Assembly: GCA_037039685.1 (NCBI GenBank)
Contig: JAWNGF010000001.1
Coordinates: 4,278,001 to 4,342,000, forward strand
Direction: 5' to 3'
Source: Ceratobasidium sp. AG-K
Taxonomy: Eukaryota > Basidiomycota > Agaricomycetes > Cantharellales > Ceratobasidiaceae
DNA length: 64,000 nucleotides
The position numbers were made by a program, and so were the translations under genes. Position 1 is the stretch's first letter. The number at the start of each line of letters is the position of its first letter. The notes beneath the pieces were generated by a model, which was not told where the DNA came from, made no database searches, and saw only the letters and a list, made by a program, of their open reading frames with translations. Below are positions 38,961-49,618 of this stretch, piece after piece.

Positions 38961-40511
38961 ATTTTTTTCCGCCTCGTAGGTTCGCCGGATTACCCGATCG
39001 CCTTGACCAACGCCGTTCGATTTGCGGCGGATCAAGAACGTAACCCTAGAAAAACCTGCAAGCCGCGGCGTATTTCGTTATTCTTTATACAGCGCCCGGA
39101 CGCCGTCTCCTCTACCTGGTCTTCCATGTGGTCCTCGTTTTTCTTCTGTTGCTATCACATGTCTTTCATTCCTCGAGCCGTCTGAATCAGTTTTCCATTT
39201 CTTTTACATTTGCATTCGCCATACCCAGATTGCTTACACCTTTTGTTGGTTGTACACTAAGGCTCCTATTCATGGAAAACATCGCAAGTGATCATTGGCT
39301 CGTTCTACTCCCTCCTGGTTTTGTATATTTTGGTGTAATCTTATACATGCTGCACAATGGGAAAATCGGCTGTTGTGCAGGATCAGTGCATGTTTTTCAG
39401 AAGCTTCGCTCGCTGCGGTCGTACATCACCCTAGATCTATAGCTCATTTCAACCTGGAGGTTACAGTCAGGCCTAGATTCAATAACAAACTAGCTTAACT
39501 TTGACGTGTAATTCACCGGGAGCCATCGACTCTTTAAGGGCTGAAACTTCGGTGCAACTTCAACAAACACTAGGGGAGTCAAACCACGACTTAACTTGGC
39601 CGTAGGCGTCCGCGTGGAACGGCTTTGTATCATACCCGTGAACCGCGTCGAATGGAGGGTCGGACATGAGCACTTGACTACCAATATACACGGTATTCCG
39701 CAGGATGTGCCACATATCTATGTTGGAATGACTAAACTGTATGCTATCGCGGGAGATCACGCATCAGGGGTGACGCGGGATTAAGTGCCGCCAGCTCGTA
39801 CCGATATATTGTCATTGTACGGGTCCCGTTATCGGTCTTGTATCCTGGTATGACTTGACAGCACGTGCGACGGGAGGCACGCGGGTATGCGGGCCTTTTT
39901 GCTCAGACACTCGGTACAGGCCGGTATGTATAGGACTTCGGAACGGTCATTTAGATGAAATCAATACTCATTCGTGTGAAAGTCAACGAGGTTACATTGG
40001 ATACGATCGCGTTGTTTACGAGCTGCGTGATGATGGTGTATCTTGGGAGCGGTTCTAGAAGGTGCCAAAATTTGGGCATCGAGCTTCGTGCAGCCTCGTA
40101 ATTGAGATTATGTCCGGCGTCGGTGACTATTGGACTGATTTGGGTATTGCGCGATTTGGCCAACGTTCAGCAACTTTCAATAACCGGTGTTCGGGGCTTG
40201 GGGTGAAATACTCGGTCTGTTGCTCGGTAGATAAATTACGGCAACTCTATATCGGCAACCATTACCAGTACACCCAGTCGACATCGGAGCGCCACGCGTA
40301 TAGGGATGTATGCTGGACAATGCGCTTCAACTACTAAATTAGCTGGTTCCCATTTGTGGCTGTTTCAGCCCTTGCGGCAGTGGCTGTGCCCTCGGGTGCG
40401 GGATGACTCCGACGCGATGAGGGGCAGAAAGGCCAATGTTTTGAATAGGAGCGAGCCTCTTTTTGATCAATGGCACAAAAGGCCTCCGGGTTGTAGGCCG
40501 CAATAGGATAG
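38961..40511. other. Gene-poor stretch with a possible degenerate minus-strand frame
   Basis: No intact gene is supported. On the minus strand about 39490-39760 encodes VYIGSQVLMSDPPFDAV and HADAYGQVKSWFDSP, and continues one base out of frame as LVFVEVAPKFQPLKSRW. That looks like a broken exon, but no family is recognised. The rest is noisy short frames. Confidence 0.35.
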
Positions 40512-40775
40512 ATGATCCAACTGGTGAATCCGTCCGTACGTGCCTCAAATGCCAATCTTGATCACTGCTTTGTGGCGTTGTCTATTGTCGTTGGGCCAAG
40601 CGACACCTCGAACGGCACGGTCATCCGTCAAGCAAGTATGGAGGGTATAAAAGTCGAGGTCTTGGAGGTGAATCTCCTCAGTAGTGCCAGTTCTATCTCA
40701 TCCGTCCAACAGGTGAACTCAATCAGGCTCCCATCCCTGCCCTTGCTCACCCTAGCTCTTTTCAGTCAGACAACA

Positions 40776-40979
40776 ATGCATCGGTTCCAATACCCCTGGG
40801 ATTTGGAGGAGAGCCCTCGTTCCAAGAGGAACATCTTGCCTCTGTCCAATGCTTCCGCACCCGCCAGCTCACTACCACATGCGACACTGAGCACTCTCGG
40901 CATCTTTTTCGCGCTCGCGCTCGGCTCCATCTTACTATACCGTCAAATTCCAACCCTGCACGCTCTAGCACTCAACTAG
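40776..40979 (+). CDS. Small predicted single-span membrane protein
   Basis: 67-codon frame starting MHRFQYPWDLEESPRSKRN with A at position -3. A polar N-terminus is followed by one hydrophobic segment (STLGIFFALALGSILLYRQI) near the C-terminus, suggesting a tail-anchored or single-pass protein. The frame is open further upstream to 40512, with less convincing sequence. No family recognised. Confidence 0.35.
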   Translation: MHRFQYPWDLEESPRSKRNILPLSNASAPASSLPHATLSTLGIFFALALGSILLYRQIPTLHALALN

Positions 40980-41351
40980 ATGCTCCGTACTTTGTCGCCT
41001 GCATGCTACCAGGTGAGTTCTAGTCGTTGTCATGCCCGACCTCATGGCGTGATCTGATGGAATCCCTTCAACGAATAGGTCCCTCTGCTCTACATATGCT
41101 CTCCGGAACCTGTATCGCCTGCGAATTCATATGCTCGGCATTATGGATGTATTATAGTTGTACACCCTTCGTATTTATGCTACATTGCTTCGTTCATTAC
41201 AAGGGGCCGAAGGTCTTCCAAGGGCGAGGGTCAACGCTTCTTGCTCCTGCTAGAGCTAATACGGTGTCTTCGCACTTTGCGATTCACATAAAAGTGTTGG
41301 TACGAGAGAAGCGATACGATAACCACCAGCATAATAGGCAGATTGTCTATA

Positions 41352-41741
41352 TCAATACCAGAGTTCGGATGAGAGCCATGGGAAATTTGCATTGCTCGGA
41401 TGACTGACCGAACAGAAAGATGATGAGATCAATGCCCAGATCCAATAGCGCCTGTAGTAGGATCTGATTGATTTCAGTGTCAGTTGAGAGTTGAAGAAGT
41501 GAAAACCAACCATGGAGAGGTGAATAGTACCCTCGACGAGGGTTTTGATCACCGCGGTGGCGGCTTGAAAGATGGTTACACTGGATTGTATAGTCGTGTA
41601 GACTAGTGTAGTGAGGACTAGGGTAATTTCATTGAGTAGGTCGAATAACAATAACATATTGATACAAAAAGGACTATCTACAAGTATCGTGGTCAAAAGC
41701 CGGGCGTTGGCCAAAGATAGCGACCTGTATGCACGGGCCAT
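41352..41741 (-). CDS. Hydrophobic hypothetical protein (partial model)
   Basis: Minus-strand frame with long hydrophobic runs (INMLLLFDLLNEITLVLTTL, ATAVIKTLVEGTIHLSM). A GT-AG intron near 41465-41512 would join HLSM to ILLQALLDLGIDLIIFLFG, extending the hydrophobic character. This looks like part of a multi-span membrane protein whose other exons I cannot define. Family unknown; it may be a remnant. Confidence 0.3.
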   Translation of the reverse strand: MARAYRSLSLANARLLTTILVDSPFCINMLLLFDLLNEITLVLTTLVYTTIQSSVTIFQAATAVIKTLVEGTIHLSMVGFHFFNSQLTLKSIRSYYRRYWIWALISSSFCSVSHPSNANFPWLSSELWY

Positions 41742-42023
41742 CCGGGTATCACGTCATAAGAGCCCGGACCACGTGGTAATGTGGCGGCGCTACGGTAAAT
41801 GAGTTTCCCTCGACTTGGCCACGACCAATCGTAAGAGTCGGGTACCTGGTCATGGCCGAACAGCGTAAGTCGTAGGTTGACCTGCGGATGAGAGGCTAAG
41901 CGAATGAGCAGGACCGATTCATAACGTCAATGTTCCATTAATTAAATCTCCTTCTTTGAGAGTGCCCCGCCCGGTGGGTTCTCGTGCATTTGATGTAGTG
42001 GACTTGTCGAATATGATTTATAG

Positions 42024-42481
42024 GTCGAGCTACCTCCTGATATACACCCGCTTCCGGAAGATGTTACCGCATATGTGAGTGTGTTGTTTGCCATGTGCAC
42101 GGTATCACTGACCTCGATCAGTTCGTATATCCATTCACCATCGAACCCCACATCCTTACCCTTGAGTCATCCCGACGAACGACTTTAGCATCCCACGCCG
42201 CACGTCGGGATGCGTACCTACGCGCCCGGGAAGAGGAAAAGGTCCGCAGAAAGAAGGAAGCTTTGAGGCGGGTAGCACCTGGGTTTGATCCAGACATGGG
42301 TACTTTGCTGCCAACCAAGCTGAGTAGCCCCGTAATTCACGCCCCCCTTGCGCCGACTGCTCCGAAGGAGGCGGTGATTTCTCCTCCAAGGTCAGCGATG
42401 GACGATTTGGTAGATCAGCTGGCAGCAATGGAGTCTAGGGCGGGCCAATCCACACAGGCACGTCCCAATAATATCAGTTAA
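42024..42481 (+). CDS. Conserved-looking hypothetical protein (5' end unresolved)
   Basis: Two exons are clear: one encoding VELPPDIHPLPEDVTAY, then an intron, then FVYPFTIEPHILTLESSRR followed by a strongly charged helical stretch (RDAYLRAREEEKVRRKKEAL) and a Pro-rich tail ending at 42481. Precise splice junctions and a folded-looking motif argue for a real gene. I could not find an in-frame start codon with a fitting upstream exon, so the 5' end is missing from this model. Function unknown. Confidence 0.5.
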
Positions 42482-42609
42482 ATGTGCTGTCTGTATCCTT
42501 TATACACATAATTACAGCCAGGATCTCATTGATTAACTGGGTGGAAGCTGCTCGACCTCACGAGGAACCTTTCCGGCTTTGTACTGGAGGGAATGCTCAA
42601 CGATGCACT

Positions 42610-43524
42610 CTACGTTGAGAGCAGCCAGCTTACCCTCATCATTTCAACAGCCCTCTCCCACCCCAAACAACACGTCTCGCAGTGGTTCAGCTTCTCCTTG
42701 ATCTCATCATCGCACGCCATCATATCAGCAACCAACGATCCGGCATTTGTGTCCTCCAGGACTGTTATTTTACGACCGTTCCAAGCCAACTTGGCCGTAG
42801 CGGTTCCATGTTTCGCGCATGCGCCGTAATCATGAGGGAAAATGTCCTCTTTGGACACAATATCTCTCAGTTTCTGCACTCGGGATACCTGCAAGACCAA
42901 CAAACGATGATACGCGATCGCAGATGGTATTGCCTTGATATCAGAGACCGAGTACTCGTGCATGGGAGGGTGCAAAAGAAAGGATGAAGCCAGAGATGCA
43001 ATTGAATTTATTTGGAGACGTGAAGCCAGTGCATATACCTGCAACGGGTATGAAGAGGCGTGGCCTTGGAGATGAGAATGCAGCAATGCCAACGTGTCGT
43101 CTGAAAAGTCATACTTGTCGGCCGCGTCGAGGAGAGTGGTGACGAGAGGCCAAGGTAGCAAACGTCCTGGAGACTTGTCTATTGCAACGGCCGATGACGG
43201 GACGGGGCTGTTAACGGTCGGAGGAGGGTACGGGGGCGGAGTTTCGAGAAAGTTGACCAAAAGGGCGAGGATGTCGTGCCGCTCGTCCACTTGTACGACG
43301 GGCAGCTGGCTGTCAGACTTTGAGTTTGGTGCACTAATTGAGTCTGGCACGCCAGTTTCTAGCATTGACTTGAACACATTGCTTCCACGCGCGAGGCGTC
43401 GAGAATGCGCAGCAAGGCTGATCTGGGTGGGATCTTGACTGGACTTGATTAGGATATCGAACGGTCGGTTATCATCGGCCTCAGGCTCGGCGTGAACTAG
43501 ACTATCGTCGCGTGGTACTGACAT
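42610..43524 (-). CDS. BTB/POZ-domain-like protein
   Basis: Single-exon gene, 304 residues, starting MSVPRDDSLVHAEPEADD. The N-terminal half resembles the divergent BTB/POZ proteins expanded in Agaricomycetes: RPFDILIKSSQDPTQISL, AHSRRLARGSNVFKSMLE, VVQVDERHDILALLVNFLE. A helical segment follows (LVTTLLDAADKYDFSDDTLA, YPLQVYALASRL). The C-terminus has HDYGACAKHGTATAKLAW and HCETCCLGWERAVE, Cys/His pairs often seen at the end of these proteins. Probably a protein-protein interaction adaptor; the partner is unknown. Confidence 0.75.
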   Translation of the reverse strand: MSVPRDDSLVHAEPEADDNRPFDILIKSSQDPTQISLAAHSRRLARGSNVFKSMLETGVPDSISAPNSKSDSQLPVVQVDERHDILALLVNFLETPPPYPPPTVNSPVPSSAVAIDKSPGRLLPWPLVTTLLDAADKYDFSDDTLALLHSHLQGHASSYPLQVYALASRLQINSIASLASSFLLHPPMHEYSVSDIKAIPSAIAYHRLLVLQVSRVQKLRDIVSKEDIFPHDYGACAKHGTATAKLAWNGRKITVLEDTNAGSLVADMMACDDEIKEKLNHCETCCLGWERAVEMMRVSWLLST

Positions 43525-44174
43525 GGTGGGCGTGCTCCGGGGGGACTCGTCGCGGGGGATCTACGAGCCAAGGTGCGAGCCTGAGGTGGTCGTTAATTAG
43601 AAGCAAGGTCCTGCTGAATACCAATGGCTCCGGTTGTCTCCGTTGGTATAACCAACCACCATCAATCGGGTCGAGTCTGGTTCATAATTCGCAACGGCCG
43701 AGACCATTTCAGCTTCCGTTTGTTGTTCACCCAACTGTTATGGCATTTGTTCCTTGCATGAATCCGAAACTAAATCGGGTAACATGACGCGGGAACGAGG
43801 CACACTCGACCACCATCACATCGATAAAAAGGCCACCAGCAGTGTTTGCTCGACGGCTGACTCTCGAGTTCGACATTCCTCGACGTCCATTGCGTAATCA
43901 CCAATCACCTTGGTTCGATATTTCCAAGCCCACGTGTGCACCTCTTCGGCGACCATCACACCCAATCCGTGAGTTTTCTCTCCGCGGGTCTCGATAAGCG
44001 TATAAATGTGTGAGATGTACTGATTAAAAATAACCAGAAAGACATTGCAACTCTTGGAAGCGAGGGAGATCTCAATCTCAGTTGGCGCTAACTGGTACTT
44101 GAGCTTGCCACCTCAGGAAGGACTCGGCTCTCACGACCTCCTCCGAGACAATTATTAAAGTGAGACCAGTAAAC
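43525..44174. promoter_or_regulatory. Divergent region between BTB gene and membrane protein gene
   Basis: 650 bp between divergent start codons. It contains only short frames and presumably both promoters. No motif is claimed. Confidence 0.35.
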
Positions 44175-45771
44175 ATGGGGAAATTTAGCATTCGTCGTCA
44201 TAAAAAGAATGTGAGCTCGCTTTCCCCATCGCTGGCCCCTGCCTCGCCCGCCCCACAATCAAGTTCTCTCTGACATCATGTATTTGTCATTTACTAGCTT
44301 TCAGATACCGCGACAATTGTAACAGTCGATACCTCGATGGGTACTTCTCAGAGGTCGTTGTATGGGTCCATTACCAGTTCTCGTCATCGGAACCGTCTAC
44401 AAAAACCCCAGCACTCGTCGGACGAGGGCCACGGTTCTCCAAATGGCACACCAAAACGACCCCAACGCAAGCTGGTAAAGAAACCTCGCCAGCAACAACG
44501 GTCGACATCCCCAGATGAGAGGACAAGTGCTACGGTGAGAAATGGCTATAGTTCTTAGTCTTGCCCGTTGCCTCATCCTATGATGGACGCACAGCCCCCG
44601 GAGCAGAAACCTCACGCGACGTCCCTTCCTACGACATTTGTAAGTGTTGTTTGCCCTCCCTTCCTGGGCGCCGGGGACTGAACAACCCTCCACCTTTGAT
44701 AGGACCACCCTATGGGACGCGGTTATGCCAGTCACAACTGGACCGACGATGAAATTCGGCCACCGAGGAGAAGGGTCAGTATTAGTCGTCGGCATGTCAT
44801 AGACAAATTTCTCAGCCTCATTGCAGGTCCCGTATGCTATGCGAGGCTCGGTTGGGTCCTCTGTCGACGTTTTACTCACTCCAATCCGAGGTTCCACCGC
44901 TCTCAGCGACGATTTCGTCTTTTTACCGAACGGCCATACCATGCAATCGAGCAGCTTAGACAGCCTGGTATCTCCACAAAGCGAACAATGTGAAAGCCCC
45001 AAGGCAACAATCGAGACGATGCTTACAGAATCTGAGCCTAGCCAGACTGTTGATCATGCCCCACTTGTTGTCAATGTTGAGGATCCTACTCCGAAGAAGC
45101 TCGAGACGGAGCTTGAAGATCCGAACACTCCTCTGGCTCAGTCATTCACCTCCGAGACTCACACAGTTATCAATACGTTTGTCGAAGCGCCATCCATGGA
45201 TGCTGCTGAAACTTCGGCCGCCTCACTGGTTTCAACAAAAGAAACTAGTCCTATAAGATCCCCTTCAGTCAACGTTATCGTCGAGATTCCTGTCAGCATC
45301 CCCCCCAATAACTCCACACATGAACTACCAGTTAACACCACTCCTGATCCCCCCGCCAAGCCGCCGCTGGTGCTGCGGGTCACCAACGTCATCCCATTTC
45401 CCAGTGATATTGAAGATGGTCGGTTCGCAACTCCAACGCGAGCTGAGCCCATACGGCCGACACGACTCGAGTCCCCACGACTCAACCCCATAGTAGCGAG
45501 TCGCTCTTTCGAGTCCCAAAACACTCCATGGATTGCTTGGGCTACTTCAGCATGGCAAACCGCTGCGGGGATCATCCTGATAGCCATGGAATGCTACCGA
45601 TGGTTGTGTCGCAAGGGGATGCGGGACGATTTCCGCTCATGCATGTCCTACTGGTTTCTGAGAGAACTGGTTATAGGATTCATGCTGCCGCTGTGTCTAG
45701 TCCCAGTCGGGCTGTGGTTATTGCTCCGGACAATGCACCTCGACCACGAGCCAGCCGCCATTTCACTATAA
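44175..45771 (+). CDS. Hypothetical protein with C-terminal membrane region
   Basis: Five exons starting MGKFSIRRHKKN. The N-terminal ~120 residues are basic and Ser/Gln-rich (KRPQRKLVKKPRQQQR). The central ~200 residues are acidic and Ser/Thr/Pro-rich, likely disordered. The C-terminal ~75 residues hold two hydrophobic segments (TSAWQTAAGIILIAMECYRW and LRELVIGFMLPLCLVPVGLW plus WLLLRTM). This suggests a protein anchored by its C-terminus with a long flexible cytosolic part. No family recognised. Confidence 0.6.
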
Positions 45772-46220
45772 CCAAATTTGATTGTATGACCACCTGAGTA
45801 TGTTTTCCTCATCTATGCATGTATCTTTAGATAGACCTTCGCTGTATGATATGGATGTAGCACTGCGTGCAATATCCTTACTTCTTTATTTCGTAATGAG
45901 ACAATCATAGAGTCTGACGTAGGGTGATATGTGTTTGGTGGGAGTGCTGGTCACGAGTTACCATTTCACAAGCTTGCCAAATGACATGTGATATTCCACT
46001 TTGCACGGGCGGTACTTGTGGCCGGATGGCCGGTGCGAGGACTCTCTAACCCCACCTTCACCTCCTCGACTGCCACGCCTCTGTAGACCATATATCGTCA
46101 CATAATTCGGTCTTTTTAGCCTTTAGTTGCCTAGGTCGATTCTAGAGTATCGCACAAGGTGAATCCACAGCACTAAATCCAGAGGGCGCGGGCTAAAGCT
46201 GGCCCAGTATAGTAATCAGC
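45772..46220. other. Intergenic, nothing recognised
   Basis: About 450 bp between two same-strand genes. It should contain the 3' UTR of the upstream gene and the promoter of the PMP24 gene. Confidence 0.4.
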
Positions 46221-46959
46221 ATGTCGTCTTCCCTAGAAGCCATTCTTCACGACCCACGTTTTCATGACTACCTTGCCATTCTCAAAGGCGCGCGAAACGG
46301 CTTTGTTTATGGAGTCAAGGTCCGATTCCCTCATGCATTGATCATGGCCATACTGTTTGGTCGAGGAGAGTGAGTATCTCATCATAGTAGTCGCAGTGTG
46401 TCGCTGACGTAGAATAATAGCTGGTCACAGCGTGCACGAATGATATTCAAGGCCACGAAGCAGCATGCAACCAACTTGGCCAAGTTCGTTACTATATACA
46501 AGGCGCTGCTCCTTGTGCAGAAACGTGCGAATGGCGGAAAGGAAAAAGGTGCAGACAGTTTCTTGGCTGGGTTGATGGCGGATATTTGGTATTCGGTGAT
46601 AGGACTGCTGTCAATGAGCAGGCAAGTCAGCTCAGTCGAACGCCTCGCGAGGGTCATTGACGTTTGTCTTCCAGATCGTCTTGTACGTATGCTCGCGAGT
46701 GGTAGCATCCTTCATCCCTCGAGCATTCCCTCCCCCTCCTCCCAACCCGAACGCATCCGTCACCACCCCAGCCAAAGCGATTCCACCAAACGCTAGGATC
46801 TTTTCGGTGTTTGCTGCATTGTCGTGGGGTGCAGTTATGTGGTTGTTCAAATACCAGCCAGAGACATTGCAGCCTGGGATGGCCAACTCGATGCAGTACT
46901 TGTACCGAGACTCGGAGGCGTGGAGCAGCCTCAAGACATTGTTGTGGCATAACAAGTGA
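46221..46959 (+). CDS. Peroxisomal membrane protein PMP24/PXMP4 (Tim17-like), one base missing
   Basis: Integral peroxisomal membrane protein of the PXMP4/PMP24 type, related to the Tim17 fold; transport role unproven. Starts MSSSLEAILHDPRFHDYLA and shows ILKGARNGFVYGVKVRFPHA, MIFKATKQHATNLAKFV, YKALLLVQKRANGGKEK, then after the next intron IVLYVCSRVVASFIPRAFPP, ending TLLWHNK. The conserved GGYLVFGDRTAVNEQ is present but one base out of frame: a G seems to be missing at 46577-46578. The intron that follows (46622-46674) starts GC (GCAAGT) and ends AG. Apart from the missing base, the gene reads normally. Confidence 0.83.
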
Positions 46960-47381
46960 AGGATAACATTATTGTCGTAGTTATAGTATGAATGCTACCG
47001 TGCTTAACCCATCCGACAATGGCCTGTGCGCTTCATAATTCTGATAATGAGGGTTATTCGCCTTGGACAACTGGTTTCAGACCGTGGCGCGTTTGAGCCT
47101 CGGCGCAGACTTGATACCAGTTTGCAAAACCTGACTTGACACAGGTCGGAGTTCCAGGTGTCTCGCTATGCCGGGATCTTATCTTATCTAACTGGGGTGA
47201 CAGGGGTCGGCTAGGCCAGTCTGAATTTTGTGAAGCGCCGAAATTCTGTGATCAGCCAAAACGCCTACAAACTATCCCGCTCGCTAATCCGTCCTGCAGC
47301 TCTCGTTGATACTTGTATCTCCGAGAAGAGCGTAGAGATACCTGGAGGAACAGACTCGAAACACCAGGAGGCTAAGATACA
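46960..47381. other. Intergenic upstream of has1
   Basis: About 420 bp with no gene that I can support. It should hold the has1 promoter, and possibly a short 5' exon of has1 given the doubtful start of that gene. Confidence 0.35.
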
Positions 47382-49476
47382 ATGTCTAGCTCGTCTTCCT
47401 CATCGTCTGGCTCTCCTCCCCACAAACCGAATCCAAGGATGGTTCCTCCCAGCCACAAACAACAGTCACCGGTGCACCGCTAGATGAAGGTTCCTTTGCC
47501 TCACTAGAGCTCTCGAAGCAAACCCTCGATGGGTTGGCTGCTATGGGTATGACACGCATGACCCCTGTCCAAGCCCGAACAATCCCCCCTTTGCTTGCGG
47601 GCCGAGACGTATTAGGTGCAGCGCGGACAGGAAGCGGAAAGACATTGGCGTTCTTGATTCCTAGCATCGAGCTGTTGCATCGAATGAAGTTCAAACCCAG
47701 AAATGGTGTGCACCATAGCTTCACTAATTCGCATCCAATGCTGACGAATTGGGAGTAATTAGGTACCGGCATCGTCGTGATATCTCCTACCCGAGAGCTT
47801 GCGCTTCAGATATTCCATGTAGCCAAGGAAATCATGACTGGGCACCATTCGCAGACGTTTGGTATTGTCATGGGTGGCGCGAACCGTAAAGCCGAAGTCG
47901 AAAAGTTGCAAAAGGGGGTTAATTTGCTTATTGCGACTCCAGGGAGACTGCTGGATCATTTGCAGGTATGTGGCTCGTTTTCTCGGGGTAAATATACGCT
48001 TACACCGGTCTAGAACACCAAAGGATTTGTGTTTAGAAATCTCAAGGGCTTGGTTATCGACGAGGCGGATCGGATATTAGAAATTGGATTCGAGGAGGAG
48101 ATGAAGCAAATCATTTCTATCCTCCCCAATGGTGCGTTGGTTACTTGTGAGGGCGGTGCTTTGTCTGAATTCACGGTTTAGAGAACCGACAGTCGATGCT
48201 ATTCTCCGCCACACAAACCACCAAGGTGTCTGACTTGGCCAGGATATCCCTGAGACAGACCCCGGGACCGTTGCATATCAACGTCGAGAGCGAATCAGCA
48301 CCAAGCACCGTTGATACCTTGAGCCAGGGATATGTGTCTGCCCAGTGATCGCAGGTATTAGCAATAATGTTATAATGCATCGCACACGTTGACACAGTGC
48401 ATTCAATAGGTTCCTTTGCTATTCACGTTCCTAAAAAAGAACCTCAAGAAGAAAGTCGTAGTATTCTTCTCGTCGTGTAATTCTGTCAAGTATCATGCGG
48501 AATTACTAAACTACATCGACGTTCCGGTCTTGGATTTGCATGTATGCCGTTATCTTGCCTCCTACTGACACTCGACTAACTATTTGTTACAGGGAAAACA
48601 AAAGCAACAAAAACGCACAAACACATTCTTCGAGTTTTGCAATGCCTCGCAGGGCACGTTGCTGTGCACCGATGTCGCGGCGCGAGGATTGGACATCCCC
48701 AAGGTGGACTGGATTGTGCAGTTTGATCCTCCAGGCGAGTCGGTCAAACATATCTGTTACGCGTGTTGAGCTAATACTCTTACGTTAGATGACCCAAGGG
48801 ACTACATTCATCGCGTTGGCCGAACTGCTCGAGCCGGCAAGGCGGGCAAGAGTCTGATGTTCTTGTTGGAGAGCGAGCTGGGTTTCTTGAGATACCTCAA
48901 AGAAGCGCGGGTGCCGCTGAACGAGTTTAGCTTCCCGGCTGACAAGGTCGCTAATGTGCAAACCCAGGTGAGCGCTCTGTCCTCGATTATTATGCATATT
49001 CTCAATTATTGCAGCTCGAGAAATTGCTCCAGAAGAACTACTACCTTCACCGATCTGCACTGGACGGGTACCGATCGTACCTCCAATCGTATGCGTCCTA
49101 TTCGTTGAAGAAGATTTTCGATGTGAACAAGCTCGATCTGGCCAAAGTCGGCAAGGCGTTTGGGTTTGCGGTGCCTCCAAGAGTGAACATTGCCATGGCC
49201 GGAGAGAGACCTGCGCACGACGATGAAGACGGCGAGGAAGACAAGGCGCGATCCAAGGGAAAGCGCAGGCGGGCTATCCAGGGCGAGGAGGCAGAAGCCG
49301 AAGACGTCGAGGACAAAGAAGAGTCGAAGCGCCCGAGGAATAACAAGCAAAAGCGCGTCGAGCAGCTCGGCAAGAAGCGAGTCGAGCGCGAGGTGTTTAA
49401 AAAAGGCCGGGAACGGCAGGCGCAAAAGGCAGGCGGGACAGCAATGGGCTCGATGAATGTATATAATTTTCGATAA
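47382..49476 (+). CDS. has1: DEAD-box RNA helicase Has1 (ribosome biogenesis)
   Basis: ATP-dependent RNA helicase needed for pre-rRNA processing in the nucleolus. Motifs in order: [19 protein letters not shown] (Q motif), AARTGSGKT (I), [10 protein letters not shown] (Ia), [11 protein letters not shown] (Ib), VIDEADRIL (II, DEAD), MLFSATQT (III, SAT), [14 protein letters not shown] (IV), [14 protein letters not shown] (V) and [13 protein letters not shown] (VI). The Has1-specific C-terminus has [20 protein letters not shown] and [11 protein letters not shown], then a basic tail. Two problems: the first ATG (47382, a Ser run) is out of frame with the helicase core, and the linker near 48331-48350, ancestrally VCPSDRR, has lost bases and shows an in-frame stop unless spliced out. 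Confidence 0.9.
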
Positions 49477-49618
49477 TTTAAGCGCCCAGTGATCGGGGTC
49501 CTGGCTGCCTCAACGTGACGTCGTCGTGTTTTCGCTGAGCGTCCCCCCCTTGACCACGTATACGACCCACGATTTAAATACGACAGTGTCCGTGCCCTGT
49601 CTGTGTATCCCCTGCTAG

